NCBI GenBank assembly: GCA_003284375.1 | Contig: QBVL01000010.1 | Coordinates: forward strand, 1-43,454 | DNA length: 43,454 nucleotides | Origin: Prochlorococcus sp. AG-311-J23 | GTDB taxonomy: Bacteria; Cyanobacteriota; Cyanobacteriia; PCC-6307; Cyanobiaceae | Direction: 5' to 3' | In this document: positions 22,656-30,643 of the stretch, one piece after another | How the letters are laid out: the number at the start of each line of letters is the position of its first letter | Numbering within the stretch: position 1 is the first letter of the stretch | Position numbers and translations under genes: made by a program | Notes under the pieces: model-generated | Told to the model about the DNA's origin: nothing | Databases searched by the model: none | Seen by the model: the letters and a program-made list of their open reading frames with translations, nothing else

Positions 22656-22973
22656 TTAGTCATCTGCATTTTCAAACTGTTTTGCTAATCTAAAACCTTT
22701 TCTCAGAATCAGATATACTCCGTATAAACCAGCAATTAAGGGGAGAACTATCAAAGGGTTTGGATTATAGTTGGAATAATCTTTTACACCATCAACATAT
22801 TCTATTCCTGAGCATTTCAAGTAAAGAAAACTTGTAAAGATAACTCCCCAGCCAATGATTGAGAGAATTCCTCCTTTTTTGTCACCTTCATAAAATCTAT
22901 CTAGACCCCATCCCCAACCAATCGCAAGGATCGCTCCTCTCGTGAGAGCATTTTTTTCTTGCTTACGTAGCAT
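22656..22973 (-). CDS. Small membrane protein with TM2-like domain
   Basis: A 105-residue protein. The first hydrophobic segment contains ILAIGWGWGLDRFYEGDKKGGILSIIGWG (about residues 16-44), with the D-R-F-Y-x-G element between two membrane helices that marks TM2-type domains. A third hydrophobic segment is at about 72-90 (PLIVLPLIAGLYGVYLIL). Such proteins are found widely in bacteria without a settled function. A perfect inverted repeat ATGTTCA-CAA-TGAACAT lies 16 bases upstream of the start (22989-23005). Confidence 0.65.
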   Translation of the reverse strand: MLRKQEKNALTRGAILAIGWGWGLDRFYEGDKKGGILSIIGWGVIFTSFLYLKCSGIEYVDGVKDYSNYNPNPLIVLPLIAGLYGVYLILRKGFRLAKQFENADD

Positions 22974-23282
22974 TGCTTTTATTTGAGCATGTTCACAATG
23001 AACATAACTGAATAATTGTGGTTTTGCATAAACTGATTAAAGAAGATACTTATTCTTGTAAAAATTTGAATATCGTTTGTAAATAAAATTAGTGTGAAAT
23101 CATGTGATTAAGCATCCATGTTAATTAAAAACAGAGAGAATTAGACTGTAATTAATCAGAACAAATTCTATCTGCACCTTTTTAAGTTAGATCAATTTAA
23201 GTCTTCCTAAGTTGAGTATTCTTATTCGGGGGGTGGTCTACTACAAAAAAAAAAGATACTTTAGTTCAATGGCCTTTTACTA
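22974..23282. other. Intergenic stretch at the right edge of the island
   Basis: 309 AT-rich bases between the TM2-like gene and the first conserved core gene. Apart from the inverted repeat at 22989-23005 nothing is recognised: no copy of the guaA tail, no tRNA, no recombinase. The right boundary of the island therefore cannot be fixed from sequence alone. Confidence 0.4.
22989..23005. promoter_or_regulatory. Perfect inverted repeat upstream of the TM2-like gene
   Basis: ATGTTCA and TGAACAT separated by CAA, 16 bases before the TM2-like start codon on the minus strand. The size and position would suit a dimeric repressor site. No regulator is assigned. Confidence 0.3.
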
Positions 23283-23894
23283 TTGACAGTTGCACATCAG
23301 AATGGTTCGCATTTAAGCCGACGGCTTCAGAAAGATAGTATTACTATCTCAGGAAAGGTTATCTATATTAATCCCTTTCTCTATTGGCGACGCTTCGACA
23401 ACAATACTGATAGATGGTTGAGAGAGCCTGGCCAGTTAGGAGAGGAGCAGATCAATCTTAATAGAGCTCGTTTTTATCCTGAACTGGACTGGACTTTTCT
23501 TAAAGATGAAGAGCGGGTTATTAAAGACGCGGCAGTTGAAATGTTTTTAAAAACGCTTGAATTAATAAATACTTTTCACCCTCATCTCACTGCAGGACAA
23601 TTATTAGAAGTAGAGAGAAAAATGGCAGTAACTAAAAAAAAGTCTTTTGAACGTTGGGTAGAAAAATCTTTTAGAAAAAAAATTAATCAAGCTTCAAAAG
23701 AGCGTAATAGGTTTGCTAGAGAACGTTTGATAAGAGGTTGGAAAGAGTGGTTGACTCTTGAAACTACCCATCAAGCTTTTTTGCCATTCGCAGCAATAAT
23801 TGTGATGTCAATCTTTGGTGGTTGGTCCATAGGTATTTCAAATAATAGTTGTACTCCTTACTTTCCATCGTCAGAAACAGGTATTCTTAAGTAG
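23283..23894 (+). CDS. Conserved-looking hypothetical protein with C-terminal membrane segment
   Basis: A 203-residue protein; the start is a TTG at 23283 and remains uncertain. A soluble part holds YINPFLYWRRFDNNTDRW and TFHPHLTAGQLLEVERKMAV, then a basic helix (RERLIRGWKEWL). One hydrophobic segment lies at about residues 169-187 (FLPFAAIIVMSIFGGWSIGI). This suggests a membrane-anchored protein with a cytoplasmic N-terminal part. It lies just before a second hypothetical gene and the PBP2 gene in the same direction, so a link to cell envelope work is possible but unproven. Confidence 0.7.
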   Translation: MTVAHQNGSHLSRRLQKDSITISGKVIYINPFLYWRRFDNNTDRWLREPGQLGEEQINLNRARFYPELDWTFLKDEERVIKDAAVEMFLKTLELINTFHPHLTAGQLLEVERKMAVTKKKSFERWVEKSFRKKINQASKERNRFARERLIRGWKEWLTLETTHQAFLPFAAIIVMSIFGGWSIGISNNSCTPYFPSSETGILK

Positions 23895-23910
23895 AATTTA
23901 TAAAGCCATC

Positions 23911-24285
23911 ATGGCTAAAGATCAACTAAAGGATTTCCATTTATTTGCAATGGAGTCAGCCTTGCCATTTGGTATGGGCATTATTAAAAATGCTAAAACT
24001 GGTGGATTTCAAAAAATAATGGATGTAATTAAATCGAAAGATCCATTTTCAGAATTCCAAGTTGATGGTGAAACCTCGGCAAAGAAAGTGAGAGATAAGA
24101 TTGATCAATTGATTCCTGGCTTAGGTTATCCAGTCGTTTCAGTTGATGTAACTGTTGAAGAGAATTATCCTGATCATGAAAGCAATGATCAAGATTCTTT
24201 AGTTTCAACTTTAAATAGAATTGATTGTGATCTCAATAATTTGAGACGTATGATCAGCAATGACTCACAAAATATAGATAATTAA
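23911..24285 (+). CDS. Hypothetical 124-residue protein
   Basis: A cytoplasmic protein beginning MAKDQLKDFHLFAMESALPFG. It contains GGFQKIMDVIKSKDPFSEFQ and IDQLIPGLGYPVVSVDVTVE, then an acidic C-terminal tail. No membrane segment. The gene sits 16 bases after the preceding one and 22 bases before the PBP2 gene, suggesting a three-gene transcript. I do not recognise a family; composition resembles core genes of this genome and not the island. Confidence 0.7.
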   Translation: MAKDQLKDFHLFAMESALPFGMGIIKNAKTGGFQKIMDVIKSKDPFSEFQVDGETSAKKVRDKIDQLIPGLGYPVVSVDVTVEENYPDHESNDQDSLVSTLNRIDCDLNNLRRMISNDSQNIDN

Positions 24286-24307
24286 TAAATACTTTTAGTT
24301 TTTAGAG

Positions 24308-26137
24308 ATGAAGAAAAAAGAAAAATTACATCTTAGTTCAAAAAAGCATGTAGGTGCTTTAAATCAACCCCTAATTTTCTTTTTGTTTATTTGTTTAATT
24401 TTTTCAGTAACAGGTGTGCGTCTTTTTTGGATACAAATAATTAATGGATCATATTATAAAAAAATTTCAGAAGAAAATAGAGTCAAGCTAATTGCTAATC
24501 CACCAATAAGAGGAAGATTGTTAGATCGTAATGGTGTAGTTCTTGCCGATAATAAACTTTTTTACTCATTATCTATACAACCTAGACTTTTAACTAAAAG
24601 TGAATGGATTAATCTAAGAAATTCTTTATCTGATTTCTTAAATGTTTCTACTGATCAATTAGAGAAAGCATTTAATAGAAGTAATTCTGAGACTCCTTAT
24701 AAAAAAGTACTATTAACTGATTTATCGGTGGAGCAGGTTATTAGGTTTAAAGAACAAGAGAATAACTTGTATGGTGCTCAAATTGATATTGGTTTAATTA
24801 GAAACTATCCTTATAAGTCTTTAGCTGCACATGCTTTGGGTTATACACAGTTGATAACTCAAAAAGAGTTTACTAAGCTTTCAGAAAAAGGATATAAACT
24901 ATCTGATCGAATTGGACGGAAAGGTATAGAAGCTGCTTTTGAATCCGAATTGAGAGGTACATGGGGAGGTGAGATGCTTGAGATTGATTCAATGGGTACG
25001 GTTCAACGCAGTCTAGGTTTAAAGGTGCCAAAAGCCGGTAGTGATATTAAATTAACTCTTGATCTAGAGCTACAACGTACGGCAGAAAAAGTTTTAGCTG
25101 ACAAAATTGGTGGAGGTATAATAGCTATTGATCCACGAACAGGTGCCATTAGAGCAATTGCTAGTCAACCGACTTTCGACCTTAATTTTTTTTCTCAGCC
25201 TTTTACAAATAAGCAATATAACAATCTTTTTGTGTCATCAAATCTTCCTCTTTTGAGCAGAGTATTAAATGCATACGATCCAGGTAGCACTTGGAAGCCT
25301 GTAACTGCAATTGCAGGTATGGAATCTGGTAAATTTCCTGCAAGTAAAAAATTAAATACGATTCCTTGTATTACTTATGGGAGTCATTGCTTCCCAGAAT
25401 ATAATAAAAGAGGTTTTGGTTGGATTGGATATGAAGATGCATTCAGAGTATCAAGTAACACTTTCTTTTACCAAGTTGGGGTTGGGTCTGGTTCGAAGGC
25501 TTTATATGATGCGGCAACTAAACTTGGCTTCGATAATTATACCGGCATAGAAACTTATCTTGAGGAAAATAAAGGCTTAGTTGGTAATAAGAAATGGGCT
25601 GACGAGGGTCGTGGCTGGGGAAAACCGGGAGAAACCCCTTGGATTGTAGAGGATATGGCTAGTGCATCTATTGGTCAATCTGTTGTTTTAGTTACCCCAT
25701 TACAATTAGCACGAGCATATTCAGTTTTTGCAAACGGTGGTTATTTGGTCACTCCTCATTTAGTTGATGCCAATATCAACTGGAGATCAGGGAAATATTT
25801 ACAAAAAGTTGACATTGAAGAAACGACACTTGATACAATCCGACGTGGACTTAGAAAAGTAGTAACTAGTGGTACTGCTATGGGAATAAATTTAGATACC
25901 TCTATTCTTCCTGCAGTCGCAGGTAAAACTGGAACGGCCGAAGATAGTAGTGGAGGTGCAGATCATGCATGGTTTGCTGGTTTCGCACCTTATGACTCTG
26001 GAGAAATAGTTATAGTTGCATTTGCTCAGAATACTTCTGGTGGCGGTTCAGTACATGCTCTACCTATGGCTAAGAAAATGTTACAGTCATGGTATGAGCA
26101 AAAATCTAATAATGAGTTAACTAGAAGTAAAGATTAG
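24308..26137 (+). CDS. mrdA: Penicillin-binding protein 2 (class B, elongation type)
   Basis: Transpeptidase that cross-links peptidoglycan in the periplasm during wall elongation. The 609 residues comprise a cytoplasmic basic N-terminus, one membrane anchor at about 21-42, a dimerisation domain starting with NPPIRGRLLDRNGVVLADN, and the transpeptidase domain. The active-site motifs are intact: S327-T-W-K330, S382-S-N384 and K540-T-G. The FESELRGTWGG region and overall order match PBP2/MrdA better than FtsI. It converges with the FMN reductase gene, with 8 bases between stops. Confidence 0.92.
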   Translation: MKKKEKLHLSSKKHVGALNQPLIFFLFICLIFSVTGVRLFWIQIINGSYYKKISEENRVKLIANPPIRGRLLDRNGVVLADNKLFYSLSIQPRLLTKSEWINLRNSLSDFLNVSTDQLEKAFNRSNSETPYKKVLLTDLSVEQVIRFKEQENNLYGAQIDIGLIRNYPYKSLAAHALGYTQLITQKEFTKLSEKGYKLSDRIGRKGIEAAFESELRGTWGGEMLEIDSMGTVQRSLGLKVPKAGSDIKLTLDLELQRTAEKVLADKIGGGIIAIDPRTGAIRAIASQPTFDLNFFSQPFTNKQYNNLFVSSNLPLLSRVLNAYDPGSTWKPVTAIAGMESGKFPASKKLNTIPCITYGSHCFPEYNKRGFGWIGYEDAFRVSSNTFFYQVGVGSGSKALYDAATKLGFDNYTGIETYLEENKGLVGNKKWADEGRGWGKPGETPWIVEDMASASIGQSVVLVTPLQLARAYSVFANGGYLVTPHLVDANINWRSGKYLQKVDIEETTLDTIRRGLRKVVTSGTAMGINLDTSILPAVAGKTGTAEDSSGGADHAWFAGFAPYDSGEIVIVAFAQNTSGGGSVHALPMAKKMLQSWYEQKSNNELTRSKD

Positions 26138-26145
26138 ATTTTGAA

Positions 26146-26670
26146 TTAATAAGGCTGACTTAGTTGTAGTAGTTGATTTAGAATTGCGTTGATTGATTTA
26201 TCCTCTGCAACTTTTGATTTATTCGTAGCTAATTGACGACCTAAGACTAAAGCCCCAAGGTGGGTTAATTGAATTCGCATCGAAAGTAATAACTCCATAC
26301 ATCCTCCTCCTGAAAAACTTGCAATTGCAATTGGACGTTCGTTGAATAAACGTCGAAAATCTTTTCCTTGCACAGACAGCCAAGCTATTGCATTTGTAAG
26401 AATTGGAGGAATTGAGCCGTTATATTCAGGTGCACAAATGACCCAGTGTGAGTGGCGCTCCATTTGAGTATTGATTGACTTAAGATTTTCTGGTGCTTGA
26501 TCTTTTGAATTATGACGTGGATTAAATATAGGTAAATCATTCTTTGACTCTGTCAAATCAAGTAATTCGCATGAGTAATTTAGTTCTTTGCCTGCGACTA
26601 GAAATCTTTTAGCTAATTTGAGGTTTTCACCATTACTAGCAGCTATAATAAGAAGCTTTTTATTAGACAT
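26146..26670 (-). CDS. NADPH-dependent FMN reductase-like flavoprotein
   Basis: The 174-residue protein has the flavodoxin-like fold of the NAD(P)H:FMN/quinone reductase family. It starts with LLIIAASNGENLKLAKRF (phosphate-binding loop), then ICAPEYNGSIPPILTNAIAWLS, the conserved P-E-Y-N motif at about residues 101-104, and FSGGGCMELL. It may reduce free flavin or quinones. It lies 50 bases downstream of flv1 on the same strand, hinting at a joint role in oxygen or redox stress defence. Confidence 0.85.
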   Translation of the reverse strand: MSNKKLLIIAASNGENLKLAKRFLVAGKELNYSCELLDLTESKNDLPIFNPRHNSKDQAPENLKSINTQMERHSHWVICAPEYNGSIPPILTNAIAWLSVQGKDFRRLFNERPIAIASFSGGGCMELLLSMRIQLTHLGALVLGRQLATNKSKVAEDKSINAILNQLLQLSQPY

Positions 26671-26720
26671 TGTTAATCAACAGGAAAGTGTAAATGGATG
26701 ATGTCATTTTTGTGATGGAT

Positions 26721-28571
26721 CTAGTAGTTCGCTCCGGTTTTCCGATGATGAACTGCTGTTACTCCATCTTTTTTAATGACTTTTCCATGTTTAATCTCAG
26801 CATATATCAGCCAATGATCTCCACACTCCATTCGTTGACTAACTGTACCCTCCAGCCACGCTAAAGCTTCGTTTAATAATGGCTGATTGCTTGGACTTAA
26901 GTTAATCTCAAGATCGGTAAATCTATTATCTCCAGGTTTAAATGATTGGAGAAATTGTTTAAGGAGGCTTTGGTGATTGTTTTGCTCTAAAATGTTTAAA
27001 GCAAAGTTATCTCCTGTATGAAGTAAGTTTTCTACAGCCCTTTCTTTAGCAACTGCAATGGTAATACCAGGAGGAGAAAAGCTTGCTTGACTAACCCAAC
27101 TTGCAACCATAGCTCCGTTAATCAGATTATCTTCATCGCCTTTTTGAGCAGTCAATATACATAGTGATCCAACGACTCTTCCAAGTGCATTAATTGTTGG
27201 ATCACTTTTACTGGTATTTAAACCAACATTAGCTTTTCTTTGTTGACGTAATTTTGCATTAATTAATTGCTTACCAAATTGGATACCTGTTTCTTCAAGT
27301 TTTTTAATCTTTAAAGGATCAGGACTAAATTTAATTTTGATAGGTTCGAATCCAAATTTAAAGCCTCCATCTTTTAATTTTTTTTCAAGTAAATCAAGAG
27401 CTTCTCCACTCCATCCATAGCTTCCAAATACTCCAGCGGGCTTTGCTCTATCTCCCTCAGCTAAAAGCGAGCCAAGTGCTGAAACAATCGGGGTGGGTGC
27501 ATGTCCTCCTAATGTTGGCGATCCAATTAAATATCCATCTGCTTTACGAATTTCAGTGACTAAGCTATCTGATGCGGTGAATTCACAATTAATTATCTTA
27601 ACTTTTACCCCTGTTTTACTAATTCCTCTAGCAATGGCATCAGCAATAGCAGCAGTATTTCCATATGCACTTGCAAATAATAGAGCAACTTTTAAGTTGT
27701 TGTATTTTTGGCTTTCTCCCCAGCTTTGGTAGTTGTTTAATAAACTCCTCCAACTACCGCTGATTGCAGGTCCATGTCCGGGAGCTATCGTATCAATCTC
27801 AAAGTCTTCAAATTTTTCGATAATACTATTGACTTGGGTAGACATTGGCGCCATTAGACAATCGAAGTAATGTCTTCTCTCTTCTTCCTTGCTACTACTG
27901 TTTAATTCAGCCCATTTTTCTTCATAAACATGCGCACCGAATAATTTATCACTCATCAATAAACCAGTTTGCTTTTCAAAAACAATTAGTCCACCAGGCC
28001 AGCGAGCTGTTGGCGCGGGAATGAACGTAACCTCAAAATTATTATTGAGTGTTTGAGTTTCTAATTGTTTTATGATTTGTATATTTGGAAGAACTTCAAC
28101 TGTCTCCAATGCTTCTTTAGGATTTGTATTTTGCGAGGGTTTTCGTAAATTCCAAATCTCTTTGAATAATTTTGCTCCTGGATTAGAACACATAACTGTT
28201 AAATTTTTATATTTCACATTCATTCTTTTCACAAAAGCAACTTTATTGGGATTGATATGACCCATGACTAACTTTATTGCAGACGAATCACTGCTAATTA
28301 ATGTCTCAAACTCGTCTAAAAATTCTTTTTCAAATGTTAAACCAGGAGGATGAATTAAAATATATTCATGTGATTCAGAATGTTCATCTTGAGAAGACTT
28401 AAATAAAAAAGAATTAGTACAACTACCTTTTTCAAGAGAATATTCAACTTCAAATCTTGTTCTTTTTGGGTTTAAGCTTCTTAAGCAAATGAAGTTATCC
28501 TCAATGGGAATCTGAATAGTTTTTTTTATTAAAGTATTTAAACTTGTCGAAGAAATTTTCTCTACTGTCAT
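26721..28571 (-). CDS. flv1: Flavodiiron protein, Flv1-like (iron ligands replaced)
   Basis: A 616-residue, three-domain protein: metallo-beta-lactamase-like (to about 290), flavodoxin (ALLFASAYGNTAAIADAIARG, about 296-440) and flavin reductase (about 460-616). In the iron site, the usual H-x-E-x-D-H is GHINPNK (Asn107, Asn109, Lys110), and the next histidine is Arg190; Asp208 and His266 remain. This is the Flv1 pattern of cyanobacteria, whose partner Flv3 has a complete site. The pair reduces O2 to water with electrons from the photosynthetic chain, protecting photosystem I. The gene starts 2 bases after the flv3 stop. Confidence 0.9.
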   Translation of the reverse strand: MTVEKISSTSLNTLIKKTIQIPIEDNFICLRSLNPKRTRFEVEYSLEKGSCTNSFLFKSSQDEHSESHEYILIHPPGLTFEKEFLDEFETLISSDSSAIKLVMGHINPNKVAFVKRMNVKYKNLTVMCSNPGAKLFKEIWNLRKPSQNTNPKEALETVEVLPNIQIIKQLETQTLNNNFEVTFIPAPTARWPGGLIVFEKQTGLLMSDKLFGAHVYEEKWAELNSSSKEEERRHYFDCLMAPMSTQVNSIIEKFEDFEIDTIAPGHGPAISGSWRSLLNNYQSWGESQKYNNLKVALLFASAYGNTAAIADAIARGISKTGVKVKIINCEFTASDSLVTEIRKADGYLIGSPTLGGHAPTPIVSALGSLLAEGDRAKPAGVFGSYGWSGEALDLLEKKLKDGGFKFGFEPIKIKFSPDPLKIKKLEETGIQFGKQLINAKLRQQRKANVGLNTSKSDPTINALGRVVGSLCILTAQKGDEDNLINGAMVASWVSQASFSPPGITIAVAKERAVENLLHTGDNFALNILEQNNHQSLLKQFLQSFKPGDNRFTDLEINLSPSNQPLLNEALAWLEGTVSQRMECGDHWLIYAEIKHGKVIKKDGVTAVHHRKTGANY

Positions 28572-28573
28572 TG

Positions 28574-30349
28574 TTAATAATTACTACCGACTCTTCTGTG
28601 ATGAACTGCTGTTTTATTTTGAGTATTAGATAAATTACCTTTTTCAACTGATGAATAAATGATCCAATGATCTGTTGTCTCCATTCTTTGAATAACTTTA
28701 CATGAAAGGAACGCTAACGCATCAGATAGAACTGGTCCCCCAGCTGCAAGATCATTCATTAATTCAACTCCTTCAAATCGATTAGCACCTGGTGGAAAAC
28801 GTTTTAAAAAGTGTCTGAAGAGGTGCAAATAGTTATTTTCTTGAAGGATATTCAACACAAAACGATCGTTGACTTGTAATAGTGATTCAATTGCTCTGTC
28901 TTTAGCTACCGCTACGGTTATTCCAGGGGGTTCAAAACTTGCTTGACTAACCCAACTTGCAACCATCGCACCGTCTCGACTGTCAGCACCTTCATTGTCT
29001 TTTGCTGTAACAATGTAAAGTCCACCGCTTAGGCAACCTAGAGCTTTATTTAAGTCTCCATCAAGGCTCTTAGTAGCAGCTAAATTTTTCTTTCTAGTAA
29101 GAATTTGCCCTAAATCTGTACCAGCCTCTTCAAATTGTTGGTAAACACTTTTGTTTGGTTCATCACGAACTCGAAGTGGTTTAAATGCTTCTTTTTGTCC
29201 AAGCTTTCTTAATTGGTTAGTTATGAAGTCAATAGGCTCTTCATTTCCGCCATAGGAGTCATAAGTGGCTACCCATTGCTTTTGTTTTAAGGATGCAAGA
29301 AGTGTTCCAATATTGCTTTGTAATTCTGAATCAGATTTGATAGGCCATGTAGGAACAACGACTGCACTTGCTTCACTAATTAGAGCACTTAACTCTTGAG
29401 TATCTGAAGCAATAAGATCAACTAATTGGACTTGGGCATTTGCCTTGCCTATTCCATGAGCAATTGCTTGACTTAACCGGTCACAAAAACCATATTGACT
29501 GAGATAGCAAACCACAGCATAGTTTTCGCCCGTGCTTCTTTGCTTACTCCATTCTCTGTAATTATTCAGCCATAACTGCGTATTAAAATTAAGGATTGGT
29601 CCATGTCCAATACCAATAGTCTGGATAGTTGGTAATGAATCAATTTTTTTTAATGCCTGAACTACGCTGCGGGCATTTGGACCCATGAGGCAGTCATAAT
29701 AAAATCGAAAATCTTCATTTAATAGGCTTGGATTTTCGTCATATAATTTTTCTGAACAGTAATGTAAACCAAATGCATCACAGGTATATATTACTTGTGT
29801 ACCGTGATCAAAAGAAAAAATAGTGTCTGGCCAGTGTAGATTTGGAGCACTAATAAATTCAATTCTATGCTCAATTCCGCTGATTGAATTAATTTCTAAA
29901 TTGAGTTCTTCACCACTTTTGACAGCTCTTGACTTGAAAGGTTGATGAATTTGGTCTTCTAGGAACTTTATAGCTACTTTAGATGCGACGATCTCAATAT
30001 TTGGGTTTAAATCAATTAAAAATTTTACTAGTCCTGAGTGATCTGGCTCTGTGTGACTGACTATTAAATAATCAATTTCTGTTGGATTGATTTCTTGTCT
30101 AAGTTTTTCAAACCAAATATCCTTAAACTTTAAATGACTTGTATCTATAAGGGCAGTTTTTTTGCCTCTTACTAAAAAGCTATTATATGTTGTTCCATTT
30201 CGAAGGCCAAATTCAATATCAAACCTGCTTCGATCCCAATCCAATGATCTTAAAGTGTGTGTATCTGCAGCAATTTGTTCATATTGCAGTGAAAGCTTAG
30301 GAGTATCACTTTTCTGATTTTCTAAAGCTGCCGATTCAGTAAAAATCAT
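28574..30349 (-). CDS. flv3: Flavodiiron protein, Flv3-like (complete iron site)
   Basis: 591 residues with the same three domains as its neighbour. The diiron ligands are all present: His99, Glu101 and Asp103 in SHTEPDHSG, His172 in NLHWPD, Asp191 in YTCDAFG and His249 in GIGHGP. The flavodoxin domain starts at about 279 with AVVCYLSQYGFCDRLSQAI, and the C-terminal flavin reductase domain has DGAMVASWVSQASFEPPGIT. It forms an operon with flv1 and the FMN reductase gene. It is divergent from alaS with 294 bases between starts. Confidence 0.92.
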   Translation of the reverse strand: MIFTESAALENQKSDTPKLSLQYEQIAADTHTLRSLDWDRSRFDIEFGLRNGTTYNSFLVRGKKTALIDTSHLKFKDIWFEKLRQEINPTEIDYLIVSHTEPDHSGLVKFLIDLNPNIEIVASKVAIKFLEDQIHQPFKSRAVKSGEELNLEINSISGIEHRIEFISAPNLHWPDTIFSFDHGTQVIYTCDAFGLHYCSEKLYDENPSLLNEDFRFYYDCLMGPNARSVVQALKKIDSLPTIQTIGIGHGPILNFNTQLWLNNYREWSKQRSTGENYAVVCYLSQYGFCDRLSQAIAHGIGKANAQVQLVDLIASDTQELSALISEASAVVVPTWPIKSDSELQSNIGTLLASLKQKQWVATYDSYGGNEEPIDFITNQLRKLGQKEAFKPLRVRDEPNKSVYQQFEEAGTDLGQILTRKKNLAATKSLDGDLNKALGCLSGGLYIVTAKDNEGADSRDGAMVASWVSQASFEPPGITVAVAKDRAIESLLQVNDRFVLNILQENNYLHLFRHFLKRFPPGANRFEGVELMNDLAAGGPVLSDALAFLSCKVIQRMETTDHWIIYSSVEKGNLSNTQNKTAVHHRRVGSNY

Positions 30350-30643
30350 GTTCCTAAAGCCATTAATTGAAGAAATCTGTAAAGTCGTAACAAATTAGAT
30401 CGCTAAGTGAAAATACTCAAATCTATAAATGTACTTTAGGATACTGTTGAATGCAAGTGTGATACTGCTTCCCGTAAATAGTATTTCTTTGCAATAGACA
30501 CTGTTCTTAATTGTCTTTTTTGAGTATTTTTCTCTTTCAAAGTCTCACGGGTTTCCATTTTGTTATTGTTTAAGGGTGAGTTGAGCAAATTTGACGTTTT
30601 TTGTGATTGTTTTCAAAAACCTTTTTAGAGATAATTTTTAGGT

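Noticed and set aside
10101-23282. Integrase, transposase or phage genes expected in a mobile island
   Set aside because: I looked for tyrosine or serine recombinase, DDE transposase and phage structural motifs in the island proteins and saw none, so mobility is inferred only from repeats.
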